Source: DATGLG01 sp035294245 (GTDB lineage: Bacteria; Pseudomonadota; Alphaproteobacteria; JACZXZ01). From it: a DNA stretch of 64,000 nucleotides. The position numbers and the translations under genes are program-made. Where the stretch lies: positions 62,001-126,000 of the forward strand of contig DATGLG010000063.1 of assembly GCA_035294245.1 (NCBI GenBank), read 5' to 3'. Shown here one piece after another: positions 42,893 through 51,476 of the stretch (position 1 is the stretch's first letter; each line of letters starts with the position of its first letter). The notes beneath the pieces are model-generated. The model worked only from the letters and a program-made list of their open reading frames with translations. It ran no database searches and was not told the DNA's origin.

Positions 42893-44056
42893 ATGAAGCC
42901 CACCACGCGGCCACGAACCCCCTGCTTCTCCTCCGGGCCATGCGCCAAGCGCCCCGGCTGGACGCCGAATGCGCTAGCGAATGCCTGCCTCGGCCGCTCG
43001 CACCGCTCGAAGGACGGCAAGCGGCGCCTTCTCGATGTGATCGAGCGCAGCCGCGCGATGCTCGGCGTCCCCAAGGATTACCGGCTCGGCATTGTTCCTG
43101 CGTCGGACACGGGTGCCGTGGAGATGGCGCTATGGTCGCTTCTGGGGCCGCGCGGCGTCGATGTCCTTGCCTGGGAAAGCTTCGGCAAGGGTTGGGCCGC
43201 GGATGTCGTCAAGGAGCTCAAGCTCAAGGACGCCAATGTCTACGAGGCGCCCTATGGCGCGCTGCCCGCCCTTGACCAAGTAGATTTCGATCATGACGTG
43301 GTCTTCGCCTGGAACGGCACGACATCGGGCGTGCGCGTCCCGAACGGCGACTGGATCGCTGCGGATCGTGCGGGTCTCACCATCTGCGACGCCACCTCGG
43401 CCGCCTTCGCCATGGAGCTTCCCTGGGAGAAGCTCGACGTCGTCACCTATTCCTGGCAGAAGGTGCTCGGCGGCGAAGGCCAGCACGGAATTCTCATCCT
43501 TTCGCCCCGCGCGGTGGAGCGGTTGGAGAGCTACACGCCACCTTGGCCGCTGCCCAAGATCTTTCGCCTCGTTAAAGGCGGCAAGCTGATCGAGGGGATC
43601 TTCAAGGGCGAGACGATCAACACGCCCTCGATGCTCTGCGTCGAGGATGCGCTCGACGGTCTCGCCTGGGCCGAATCCGTGGGCGGGCTCCGGGCGCTTG
43701 TCGCGCGCTCGGAAGCCAATCTGGCCGCGGTCACCCGCTGGGTGGAGCAGACGTCGTGGGTCGATTTCCTTGCCAAAGATCCAAAGCTTCGCTCCTGTAC
43801 ATCGGTGTGCCTGGTCTTCGCCGACCCGCAGATCACACGGTTGCCGCCGGAGAGTCAGGCGACGCTGGCAAAGCGCTTGTCGGATCTACTCGAGGGGGAG
43901 AAGGTCGCCTATGACATCAATGCCTACCGGGATTCGCCGCCGGGCCTGCGTATCTGGGCCGGCGCCACGATCGACGAGAGCGATCTGAAGGCGCTCTTTC
44001 CTTGGCTCGACTGGGCTTTCGAGAGTGTGCGGGGGGAATTCGTCGCCGCTGCCTGA
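42893..44056 (+). CDS. serC: Phosphoserine aminotransferase
   Basis: Converts 3-phosphohydroxypyruvate to phosphoserine with glutamate (serine and PLP synthesis). 387 residues of the alphaproteobacterial SerC type: FSSGPCAKRPGW near the N-terminus, cofactor contacts in WNGTTSGVRVPNG and CDATSAAFAM, and PLP-Lys190 in YSWQKVLGGEGQHG. ATG 42893 used; the frame continues upstream through the leader but that part is not SerC-like. First gene of serC-serA-hisZ-purA. Confidence 0.95.
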   Translation: MKPTTRPRTPCFSSGPCAKRPGWTPNALANACLGRSHRSKDGKRRLLDVIERSRAMLGVPKDYRLGIVPASDTGAVEMALWSLLGPRGVDVLAWESFGKGWAADVVKELKLKDANVYEAPYGALPALDQVDFDHDVVFAWNGTTSGVRVPNGDWIAADRAGLTICDATSAAFAMELPWEKLDVVTYSWQKVLGGEGQHGILILSPRAVERLESYTPPWPLPKIFRLVKGGKLIEGIFKGETINTPSMLCVEDALDGLAWAESVGGLRALVARSEANLAAVTRWVEQTSWVDFLAKDPKLRSCTSVCLVFADPQITRLPPESQATLAKRLSDLLEGEKVAYDINAYRDSPPGLRIWAGATIDESDLKALFPWLDWAFESVRGEFVAAA

Positions 44057-44097
44057 TTGCCGCCCGTCGCCATCATGTTTACGGAATAGATGCCGTC

Positions 44098-45675
44098 ATG
44101 CCGAAGGTTCTTATTGCCGACAAGCTCAGCCCGCGCGCCGTCGATATCTTCAGGTCGCGGGGTGTCGAGGTCGAGGTCAAGACCGGCCTCAAGGAGCCGG
44201 AGCTGATTGCGGCCATCGACGGCTATGATGGCCTCGCCGTGCGCTCGGCGACCAAGGTCACCGCCGGCGTGCTGGCGGCGGCGAAGAGTCTTAAGGTGGT
44301 GGGGCGCGCCGGGATCGGCGTGGATAACATCGATCTTTCGGCCGCGACGGCGCGCGGTATCGTGGTCATGAACACGCCCTACGGCAATGCCGTCACCACG
44401 GCCGAGCATGCCATCGCGATGATGTTCGCGCTCGCGCGGCAGATCCCGCAGGCCGACCGCTCGACCCAGGCCGGTAAATGGGAAAAGAACAAGTTCATGG
44501 GCGTCGAGCTGACGAACAAGACACTCGGCATTATTGGCTGCGGCAATATCGGCTCGATCGTGGCCGACCGCGCCCGCGGGCTTCACATGAAGGTGATCGC
44601 CCATGACCCATTCCTACTGCCCGAGCGCGCAGCGTCGCTCAATGTGGAGCGGGTCGAGCTCGACGAGCTCTTCCGCCGCGCCGATTTCATAACGCTCCAC
44701 GTGCCCCTTACCAACGAGACTCGCGCTCTCGTCAATCGCGACACCATCGCGCAGATGAAGAGCGGCGTCCGCATCGTCAATTGCGCGCGCGGCGGCCTTG
44801 TCGACGAGGCGGCTCTGCGAGAGGCGCTCGACTCCGGCAAGGTCGCAGGAGCGGCGTTCGACGTCTTCGAGGTCGAGCCGGCGAAGGATTGCGCGCTCTT
44901 CGGCCAGGAGAACTTCGTCGCGACGCCCCATCTCGGTGCTTCCACCGCGGAGGCGCAGGAGAATGTGGCGCTGCAAGTGGCGGAACAGATCGCCGATTTT
45001 CTTCTTACCGGCGCTATCGTCAATGCGGTCAACACCGCCTCGATCAGCCCCGAGCAGGCGCCGGTGCTGAAGCCCTATATGTCGCTTGCAGAGCAGCTCG
45101 GCAGCTTTCTCGGCCAGCTCGCGGATGCTGCACCCGCCGAGATCATCGTCGAGTATGCCGGCCAAGCCGCCGACCTCGACACGCGTCCTCTCACGGCGGT
45201 CATCCTTCAAGGTCTGCTGCGCCGATCCCTGGAAACGGTGAACATGGTGAATGCGCCGCAGATTGCCCGCGAGCGCGGCATCCAGGTTCGCGAACACAAG
45301 ACCGAGCAGGCCCACGGTTACCAGACCTTTATCGGCGTTACGGTCGCGAGCGAGGATCGGAACCGCTTCGTCGCCGGCACGCTCTTCGGCGGCCAGCAGC
45401 CGCGAATCGTGCAGGTGCTCGACATTCCCGTCGAGGCCGAGCTTGGCCCCCACATGCTTTATGTGCGCAACCACGACAAGCCAGGCTTCATCGGGAGGCT
45501 CGGCCGGACCCTGGGCGATGCCGGGATCAATATCGCCACCTTCCATCTTGGGCGCGCCCGGCCGGGGGGCGAGGCGATCGCGCTCATCCAAGTCGACCAG
45601 GCGCTGCCGCCGGCGCTCGTCGAGCAAATTCAGAAGCTTCCGAACATGATCAAGGCGCGCGCCCTGACTTTCTAG
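44098..45675 (+). CDS. serA: D-3-phosphoglycerate dehydrogenase
   Basis: First enzyme of serine synthesis, 525 residues of the long form. Catalytic/NAD domain: VVGRAGIGVDNIDLSAA, GIIGCGNIGSIVADRA, NCARGGLVDEAALREAL, HLGASTAEAQ (catalytic His). Then an allosteric substrate-binding domain (about 320-450) and a C-terminal ACT domain (MLYVRNHDKPGFIGRLGRTL) for serine feedback. 41 bases after serC, so co-transcribed. Confidence 0.96.
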   Translation: MPKVLIADKLSPRAVDIFRSRGVEVEVKTGLKEPELIAAIDGYDGLAVRSATKVTAGVLAAAKSLKVVGRAGIGVDNIDLSAATARGIVVMNTPYGNAVTTAEHAIAMMFALARQIPQADRSTQAGKWEKNKFMGVELTNKTLGIIGCGNIGSIVADRARGLHMKVIAHDPFLLPERAASLNVERVELDELFRRADFITLHVPLTNETRALVNRDTIAQMKSGVRIVNCARGGLVDEAALREALDSGKVAGAAFDVFEVEPAKDCALFGQENFVATPHLGASTAEAQENVALQVAEQIADFLLTGAIVNAVNTASISPEQAPVLKPYMSLAEQLGSFLGQLADAAPAEIIVEYAGQAADLDTRPLTAVILQGLLRRSLETVNMVNAPQIARERGIQVREHKTEQAHGYQTFIGVTVASEDRNRFVAGTLFGGQQPRIVQVLDIPVEAELGPHMLYVRNHDKPGFIGRLGRTLGDAGINIATFHLGRARPGGEAIALIQVDQALPPALVEQIQKLPNMIKARALTF

Positions 45676-45781
45676 AGACGTTGACGTGCCGCCCGTTTTC
45701 GTTTGCCCTGATCCGGCAAAGCCATTAGGAACTGGCCCGTAGCGCCGGTTGGGCCAGACCCGCCGAAGGAATGGAGAGCGC

Positions 45782-46948
45782 ATGAACGAGGATGCCACCA
45801 GGGCGTTGCTCCCGGCGGGCCTGCGCGATCTGTTGCCCCTAGAGGCCGAGCAGGAAGCGCGCTTGCGCGAGACCCTCCTCGCGACCCTTGCCGCGCGCGG
45901 CTACGACCTCGTGAAGCCCCCCTTGATCGAATTCGAGGACAGCCTGTTGTCGGGTGCTGGCGCGGCCATGATGGCCGACACCTTCCGTCTGATGGATCCG
46001 GTCTCCCAGCGCATGATGGGCGTTCGCGCCGACATGACGCTTCAGGTGGCGCGGATCGCGACCACGCGTCTCGCCAATGCGCCGCGCCCCTTGCGCTTGA
46101 GCTATGCGGGCGACGTATTGCGGGTCAAAGGGAGCCAATTGCGCCCGGAACGCCAATTCGTCCAGGTTGGCGCCGAGCTCATCGGCTCCGCCGCCGTCGA
46201 GGCCGATGCGGAAGCCGTGCTGCTCGCCGCGGAAGCGCTCGTCAGGGTGGGGGTGCGCTTGCTCTCCGTCGATCTCAATTCACCGACGCTTGTGCCGGCG
46301 CTGTGCCGGGCGCTCGGTTGCGGGCCTGTCGAAACTGCGCGCCTCAGGGCCGCACTCGACCGCAAGGATGCGACCGAGGTGCTCGCCATGCGCGGCGACG
46401 CTGCGCGGCTCTGCGGCGAGCTCCTTAACGCGGCCGGCGACGTCGACAGCGCTCTTGAACGGCTTTCGCGACTGACCCTGCCGCCGCCGGCGGCGGGCGA
46501 GGCGCAGCGCCTGGTCGAGGTCGCGTCGCTGGTCCGGATCGCTCAGCCGCAGCTGACGCTCACGATCGATCCTGTCGAATATCGCGGCTTCGAGTATCAG
46601 ACGGGCGTGAGCTTCACTCTTTTTGCCAGGGGTGTGCGCGGCGAGCTTGGGCGGGGCGGCCGCTATCTCGCGGGCAACGGCACCGGCGAGCCGGCGACAG
46701 GCTTCACGCTCTTCCTCGATTCGGTCATCCGGGCTGTGCCGGAGCCTGCGCCGGCGCGCAGGCTTTTCCTGCCTCATGGCACGCCGTCCGAAGAAGGCGG
46801 GAGGTTGCGCGCCGAAGGCTGGCCAACCTTGTCCGGCCTGGCGCCGGTGGCGGATGTCCATGAAGAAGCGCGCCGGCTCCGGTGCAGTCATGTGCTGAGC
46901 GCCGGCCGAATTGTCGAGCTCACCGAGAGCGCAGGAGGATCGCGCTAA
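45782..46948 (+). CDS. hisZ: ATP phosphoribosyltransferase regulatory subunit
   Basis: HisRS-like protein lacking aminoacylation activity that forms the HisG-HisZ complex for the first histidine step. 388 residues: LLPAGLRDLLPLEAEQEARL, then FRLMDPVSQRMMGVRADMTL and RLSYAGDVLRV (class II motif-2-like), and YQTGVSFTLFARGVRGELGRGGRY. No anticodon-binding domain. The short-form hisG is not in this window. Its stop shares one base with the purA start (TAATG). Confidence 0.9.
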   Translation: MNEDATRALLPAGLRDLLPLEAEQEARLRETLLATLAARGYDLVKPPLIEFEDSLLSGAGAAMMADTFRLMDPVSQRMMGVRADMTLQVARIATTRLANAPRPLRLSYAGDVLRVKGSQLRPERQFVQVGAELIGSAAVEADAEAVLLAAEALVRVGVRLLSVDLNSPTLVPALCRALGCGPVETARLRAALDRKDATEVLAMRGDAARLCGELLNAAGDVDSALERLSRLTLPPPAAGEAQRLVEVASLVRIAQPQLTLTIDPVEYRGFEYQTGVSFTLFARGVRGELGRGGRYLAGNGTGEPATGFTLFLDSVIRAVPEPAPARRLFLPHGTPSEEGGRLRAEGWPTLSGLAPVADVHEEARRLRCSHVLSAGRIVELTESAGGSR

Positions 46949-48237
46949 TGGCCAATGTCGCCGTAGTCGGCGCCCAGTGGGGCGACGAAGGCAAGGGCAA
47001 GATCGTGGATTGGCTCAGCGAGCGGGCCGACGTCGTGGTGCGATTCCAGGGCGGTCACAACGCCGGTCATACCCTCGTCGTCGATGGCGTCACTTACAAG
47101 CTGAGCCTGCTGCCCTCTGGCGTGGTGCGGGGCAAGCTCTCGGTCATCGGCAATGGCGTCGTCGTCGACCCCTGGGCGCTTGTCGAGGAGATCGACCGCC
47201 TGGCCGCGCTCGGCGTCAAGGTGACGCCGGAGACCCTGCGGATCGCCGACAATGTCGTGCTGATCCTGCCGGTGCATCGGGACTTGGACGGATGGCGCGA
47301 GGACGCCGACAACGTGATCAAGATCGGCACGACGCGCCGCGGCATTGGCCCGGCTTACGAGGACAAGGTCGGACGCCGCGCCATCCGGCTCTGCGATCTC
47401 GCGGATCAGGAGGCCCTAAAGGCGAAGGTACGAACCCTGCTTCACCACCATAATGCGCTCCGCCGCGGCCTCGGGCGCGAGGAGGTGGACGAGGCCGAGG
47501 TCGTCGCCTCTCTCCTCGAGATCGCGCCACGGGTTCTTCCCTTCGCCGATCCGGTATGGCGCCGGCTCGACGCGTTGCGGCGCGAGGGCCGGCGCATCCT
47601 CTTCGAGGGCGCGCAAGGCATCATGCTCGACGTCGACCACGGAACATATCCTTACGTCACCTCGTCGAACACCGTGGCGGGGGAGGCCGCCGTCGGCTCG
47701 GGGGTCGGGCCCGGGGTGGTGCAATACGTGCTGGGGATCACCAAGGCCTATACGACGCGCGTCGGCAGCGGTCCTTTCCCAACCGAGCAGGTCAACGAGG
47801 TCGGCGAGCTCCTGGGGAGCCGCGGCAGGGAGTTCGGGGTCGTCACCGGGCGCAAGCGCCGCTGCGGATGGTTCGATGCGGTGCTCGTCCGCCAGGCCGT
47901 GCGCGTTGCCGGCATCAACGGCCTCGCGCTTACCAAGCTCGACGTGCTGGATGGCTTCGACGAGATCAAGGTCTGCACCGGCTATCGCCACGGCAACGAG
48001 ATGCTGGATCGCTTGCCGCCCGATTTCCTCACCCAAGCCGGTATCGAGCCGATCTATGAGAGCCTGGAGGGTTGGCGGGAGAGCACGCGCGGCGCGCGCT
48101 CCTGGGCGGACCTGCCGGCAACGGCGATCAAGTACATCCGCCGCATCGAGGAGCTGATCGAGGCGCCGGTGGCTCTGCTGTCGACGAGCCCGGAGCGCGC
48201 CGACACCATCCTCGTGCACGATCCCTTCGAGGATTGA
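46948..48237 (+). CDS. purA: Adenylosuccinate synthetase
   Basis: GTP-dependent conversion of IMP and Asp to adenylosuccinate. 429 residues: VVGAQWGDEGKGKIVDWL (GTP P-loop), GGHNAGHTLV, IGTTRRGIGPAYEDK, FEGAQGIMLDVDHGTYPYVT and KPTTRKRR-equivalent GRKRRCGWFD. One-base overlap with hisZ; ends six bases from the convergent GST gene. Confidence 0.97.
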   Translation: MANVAVVGAQWGDEGKGKIVDWLSERADVVVRFQGGHNAGHTLVVDGVTYKLSLLPSGVVRGKLSVIGNGVVVDPWALVEEIDRLAALGVKVTPETLRIADNVVLILPVHRDLDGWREDADNVIKIGTTRRGIGPAYEDKVGRRAIRLCDLADQEALKAKVRTLLHHHNALRRGLGREEVDEAEVVASLLEIAPRVLPFADPVWRRLDALRREGRRILFEGAQGIMLDVDHGTYPYVTSSNTVAGEAAVGSGVGPGVVQYVLGITKAYTTRVGSGPFPTEQVNEVGELLGSRGREFGVVTGRKRRCGWFDAVLVRQAVRVAGINGLALTKLDVLDGFDEIKVCTGYRHGNEMLDRLPPDFLTQAGIEPIYESLEGWRESTRGARSWADLPATAIKYIRRIEELIEAPVALLSTSPERADTILVHDPFED

Positions 48238-48243
48238 TGGCGG

Positions 48244-48885
48244 TCACGCGAGCTCGCGGGTCGCGTGCGGGTCAATCGCATAGGGGTGCATCTCGGCAAG
48301 GAAACCGGGCTGTGCGCGCACGCGCTCGATCCAGGCGCGGAAGGCCGGATAGGGTGCGAGATCGAAGCCCGCATCGCCTGCCAGCGCCGCATAGGCGAAC
48401 ACCGCCATGTCGGCGATCGAGTAGCGTCCGGCCGCGAGAAAGTCATGCCTGGCGAGATGGCGCTCGAGCGCTGCCAGGGCGCGAAGCGAGGCGGCGCGCT
48501 TGCTCTCGATCTGCTCCGCCGAGCGCCGGGTGAGCTTTCCGGTCAGCGTCCAATAGCGCAGGCTGCCGATCTGTGGCTCGACATAGCTCTGCTCGAAGAA
48601 AAGCCACTGCATCACCCGGGCGCGGGCGAGGCGCTCATCGGGAAGATAGGACGTTCCTTCGGCGAGATAGCACAGGATTGCGTTCGACTCGGCGATGAAG
48701 CGTCCCGGCTCGACTTCGAGGACAGGCACCGCACCGGCGGGGTTTTTCATGAGGAACTCCTCCGTATGCGATTCCCCTTCGAAGATCGAGACGAGCTTGC
48801 GCTCATAGGGAAGGCCCAGATGGTTAAGCAGCAGGCGCACCTTCCAGGCGTTTTGCGAAGGCAGGTAGTCGTAAAGCCGCAGCAT
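48244..48885 (-). CDS. Glutathione S-transferase family protein
   Basis: 213-residue GST: N-terminal thioredoxin-like domain (LRLYDYLPSQNAWKVRLLLN, then GAVPVLEVEPGRFIAESNAI with the cis-Pro) and C-terminal all-helical domain (YSIADMAVFAYAALAGDAGF). The catalytic residue at the N-terminus appears to be Ser10/Asn12 in LPSQNAWK. Substrate unknown. Convergent with purA. Confidence 0.92.
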   Translation of the reverse strand: MLRLYDYLPSQNAWKVRLLLNHLGLPYERKLVSIFEGESHTEEFLMKNPAGAVPVLEVEPGRFIAESNAILCYLAEGTSYLPDERLARARVMQWLFFEQSYVEPQIGSLRYWTLTGKLTRRSAEQIESKRAASLRALAALERHLARHDFLAAGRYSIADMAVFAYAALAGDAGFDLAPYPAFRAWIERVRAQPGFLAEMHPYAIDPHATRELA

Positions 48886-48965
48886 CGCCGTCTCCTTGGT
48901 TGACGGCGCAGAACTTACGAGCCTTGCGACGGCCTAGCTATCCGAAGCTTGCGAGGAAATTCCCG

Positions 48966-49853
48966 TCAGGTGCCGAGCTTCTGCTCGATCGCGAGATTCC
49001 GCATCGCCTTTTGCAGCTTCTCGAAGGCGCGCACCTCGATCTGACGGACGCGTTCGCGCGAGATTCCGTATTCCTGGCTCAGGTCCTCGAGTGTCGTGGG
49101 ATCCTCCTGCAGCCGGCGCTCGACGAGGATGCGCCGCTCGCGCGGGTTCAGCGACTTCAGGGCTGTTTCGAGCAGGCGCCGGCGACCCGAAAGCTCCTCG
49201 TCCTCGGCGAGCCTCACCTCCTGGTTGGACTCCTCGTCCACCAGCCAGTCCTGCCATTCCCCGTCGCCGTCCTCCCGCAGAGGAGCATTGAGCGAATGAT
49301 CGGGGCTTGCCAGGCGGCGGTTCATCTGCACCACGTCGCTTTCGGACACTGCGAGCTCGGTCGCGATCTTCTTGACGTTTTCCGGGGAGAGATCGCCTTC
49401 CTCGATCGCCTGCAGCTGACCCTTGAGCTTGCGCAGGTTGAAGAACAGCTTCTTCTGTGCCGCGGTGGTTCCCATCTTCACCAGCGACCACGAATGCAGG
49501 ATGTATTCCTGGATTGCCGCCCGGATCCACCACATAGCATAAGTGGCAAGGCGGAAGCCGCGATCGGGCTCGAAGCGTTTCACCGCCTGCATCAGGCCGA
49601 CATTGCCTTCCGAGATCAATTCCGCGAGGGGAAGGCCGTAGCCGCGATACCCCATCGCGATCTTGGCAACGAGACGCAAATGGCTGGTCACCAGCCGATG
49701 GGCTGCATCGACGTCATCATGCTCGCGCCAGCGCTTGGCGAGCATGTACTCCTCGTCGGGATCCAACATCGGGAAGCGGCGAATCTCCTGGAGATAACGG
49801 CTGAGATTCCCTTCCGGGCGCAACGTGCCGATGCTTGGTAATGTGGTTGCCAT
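48966..49853 (-). CDS. rpoH: Heat-shock sigma factor sigma32
   Basis: 295-residue group 3 sigma factor. Region 2 (SHLRLVAKIAMGYRGYGLPL, AELISEGNVGLMQAVKRFEP, RLATYAMWWIRAAIQEYIL), the RpoH box-type segment TTAAQKKLFFNLRKLK and region 4 (LNPRERRILVERRL...LSQEYGISRERVRQIEVRA) are all present. FtsH (27.5 kb) degrades RpoH in well-studied bacteria. Located 162 bases downstream of rluD, the usual alphaproteobacterial order, with its own candidate stress promoter. Confidence 0.96.
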   Translation of the reverse strand: MATTLPSIGTLRPEGNLSRYLQEIRRFPMLDPDEEYMLAKRWREHDDVDAAHRLVTSHLRLVAKIAMGYRGYGLPLAELISEGNVGLMQAVKRFEPDRGFRLATYAMWWIRAAIQEYILHSWSLVKMGTTAAQKKLFFNLRKLKGQLQAIEEGDLSPENVKKIATELAVSESDVVQMNRRLASPDHSLNAPLREDGDGEWQDWLVDEESNQEVRLAEDEELSGRRRLLETALKSLNPRERRILVERRLQEDPTTLEDLSQEYGISRERVRQIEVRAFEKLQKAMRNLAIEQKLGT

Positions 49854-49918
49854 GCTGGCCTTTCCTTCTCTGCCGATCTTCCCGCTTTCGTGTCGTCTGG
49901 CTTGCCGCGAGCCTATAC

Positions 49919-49943
49919 AACATGGGCTCGTGCGAAATGTTCC
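49919..49943 (-). promoter_or_regulatory. EcfG-like (general stress sigma) promoter candidate of rpoH
   Basis: On the minus strand GGAAC (49943-49939), a 16-base spacer and TGTT (49922-49919), against an alphaproteobacterial EcfG consensus of GGAAC-N16/17-CGTT. It lies 66-90 bases upstream of the rpoH ATG. Only one mismatch, but a motif this short can occur by chance. Confidence 0.4.
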
Positions 49944-50015
49944 GCTGGCATTTGTCGTGAAGTCCTGGTCGGGAATCGTGCCGAAATCATCCTACCACAC
50001 CCTCGCGACATTTGG

Positions 50016-50987
50016 TTAAAGTCTTTCCAGTGAGTTTTTTAGTCTATTGATATCTCTTGGAAAATCTTTCTCAAAATGTAATCGCTCGCCCGTCGTGGGA
50101 TGGGTGAACCCCAAGCGATAGGCATCAAGCGCCTGTCGGCCGAGTGCGGCGAGCGCCTCCTGGGCCTCGGCCGGTAGGGCTGATCTGCGCGCCGCCTTGG
50201 CCCGACCGTAGACCGGATCGCCCATCAAAGGATTCCCTCTCGCGGCGAGGTGCACTCGAATCTGATGGGTTCGCCCCGTCGCCAGGCGGCATTCGAGCAG
50301 ACTGGCGACCGTGCCGTATTCCTCGATGACGCGATAGCGTGTCAGCGCTGCCTTGCCGCCTCTGCCGACGACCGCCATCCTCTGACGATGATACGGATCA
50401 CGGCCAATATTCCCTTCAATGACGCCATCACGGGGCCGCGGCACGCCCCAGACGATCGCGCGATAGGCGCGCTCGACTTGGCGTTGCGTAAACTGCGCCA
50501 TGAGTCCCGCATGCGCCACATCGGTCTTGGCGACCACCATCAGACCACTCGTATCCTTGTCGAGACGATGCACAATACCGGGGCGGCGGATGCCGCCGAT
50601 GCCTGACAGGCTCGTGCCGCAATGGGCGATCAGCGCATTCACGAGCGTCCGATCGGCGTTCCCTGGCGCCGGATGCACGACGAGCCCGGCAGGTTTATCA
50701 ATCACGACCAGCTGTTCGTCCTCGTAGATGATGATGAGGGGGATGGCTTGAGCTTGCGGGCGAGCTTCTTGAGTCTCGGGGACGAGTATGGCGAAAGTTT
50801 GACCGAGCCTGACCTTGCTCGCCGGGTCTGTGACCGCCGTCGCACCCGCCCGTACGTGACCCTCCTCGATCAGGCGCTTGATACGCGAGCGCGACAGCGC
50901 CGGGACAGCCCGGGCCAGGACGGAGTCAACCCTTCGGCCCGCATCCTCGGTTCCCGCCGTGACTTGGTATTTGACCTCGCCTGCCAT
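50016..50987 (-). CDS. Ribosomal large subunit pseudouridine synthase, RluD family
   Basis: 323 residues with an N-terminal S4 RNA-binding domain (about 17-75: RRVDSVLARAVPALSRSRIK) and a RluA-type catalytic domain (VVIDKPAGLVVHPAPGN, GIVHRLDKDTSGLMVVAKT with catalytic Asp143, LETGRTHQIRVH-like LATGRTHQIRVHLA). Substrate is probably 23S rRNA helix 69. ATG 50987 is chosen; the longer frame would cross the divergent gene's start. The stop is in an AT-rich tail. Confidence 0.92.
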   Translation of the reverse strand: MAGEVKYQVTAGTEDAGRRVDSVLARAVPALSRSRIKRLIEEGHVRAGATAVTDPASKVRLGQTFAILVPETQEARPQAQAIPLIIIYEDEQLVVIDKPAGLVVHPAPGNADRTLVNALIAHCGTSLSGIGGIRRPGIVHRLDKDTSGLMVVAKTDVAHAGLMAQFTQRQVERAYRAIVWGVPRPRDGVIEGNIGRDPYHRQRMAVVGRGGKAALTRYRVIEEYGTVASLLECRLATGRTHQIRVHLAARGNPLMGDPVYGRAKAARRSALPAEAQEALAALGRQALDAYRLGFTHPTTGERLHFEKDFPRDINRLKNSLERL

Positions 50988-51036
50988 CGCCGCTATCCAT
51001 GCCTGCGCCGCCAAGCCCAGAGACTGGACCGGATTC

Positions 51037-51372
51037 ATGCGCGCGCTCAAGGCCTTGGTCATCGCCATGGGGATCCTCATCCTGGCCGGGATGGGGCTTG
51101 TCGGCTATGCGATCGTGAAGCGCGCGGCAATGCCGGAGCGCCGGCCCTCGGCCGATCGCGCGCCTGCGGCATCATTGCCGCCGATAGCGGGAAAAGCCTA
51201 TGGTCCGGCGGAGATTCCGCTGCCGAGCGGCGCGCGCATCCTGCGAAGCGAGGCGAGCGGCGGCCGCCTTGTGGTCACGCTTGAACTGGCTGGCGGCGGC
51301 GAGCGCGTCCTGGTCGTCGACCTTGCCACCGGCGCTGTCACCGGAACGATTGATCTGAAGCCCCAGCCATAG
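51037..51372 (+). CDS. Small single-pass membrane protein (DUF6476-like position)
   Basis: 111 residues: one N-terminal membrane helix (ALVIAMGILILAGMGLVGYAI) and a periplasmic or cytosolic beta-rich domain (EIPLPSGARILRSEASGGRL, VVTLELAGGGERVLVVDLAT). Divergent from rluD with a 49-base gap, which is where DUF6476-type proteins are found as far as I recall. Function unknown. Confidence 0.65.
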   Translation: MRALKALVIAMGILILAGMGLVGYAIVKRAAMPERRPSADRAPAASLPPIAGKAYGPAEIPLPSGARILRSEASGGRLVVTLELAGGGERVLVVDLATGAVTGTIDLKPQP

Positions 51373-51476
51373 GCGACTCTGCCATGCGCTGGTGGCGACG
51401 CCGCGATCTCTCCGGCCGACTTTCGCGGGCAGAAGGGCGGTGCTAGGGTGTCGGCCGGCAAGGAGAGGCCGGAGCG

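Noticed and set aside
45732..45757. CTGGCCC/GGGCCAG hairpin between serA and hisZ
   Set aside because: Only 7 bp with a 12-base loop and no T-run; expected by chance in GC-rich DNA, so not listed as a terminator.
51038..51080. Longer start for the pseudouridine synthase
   Set aside because: It would cross the start of the divergent membrane-protein gene, and the extra residues are unlike the family.
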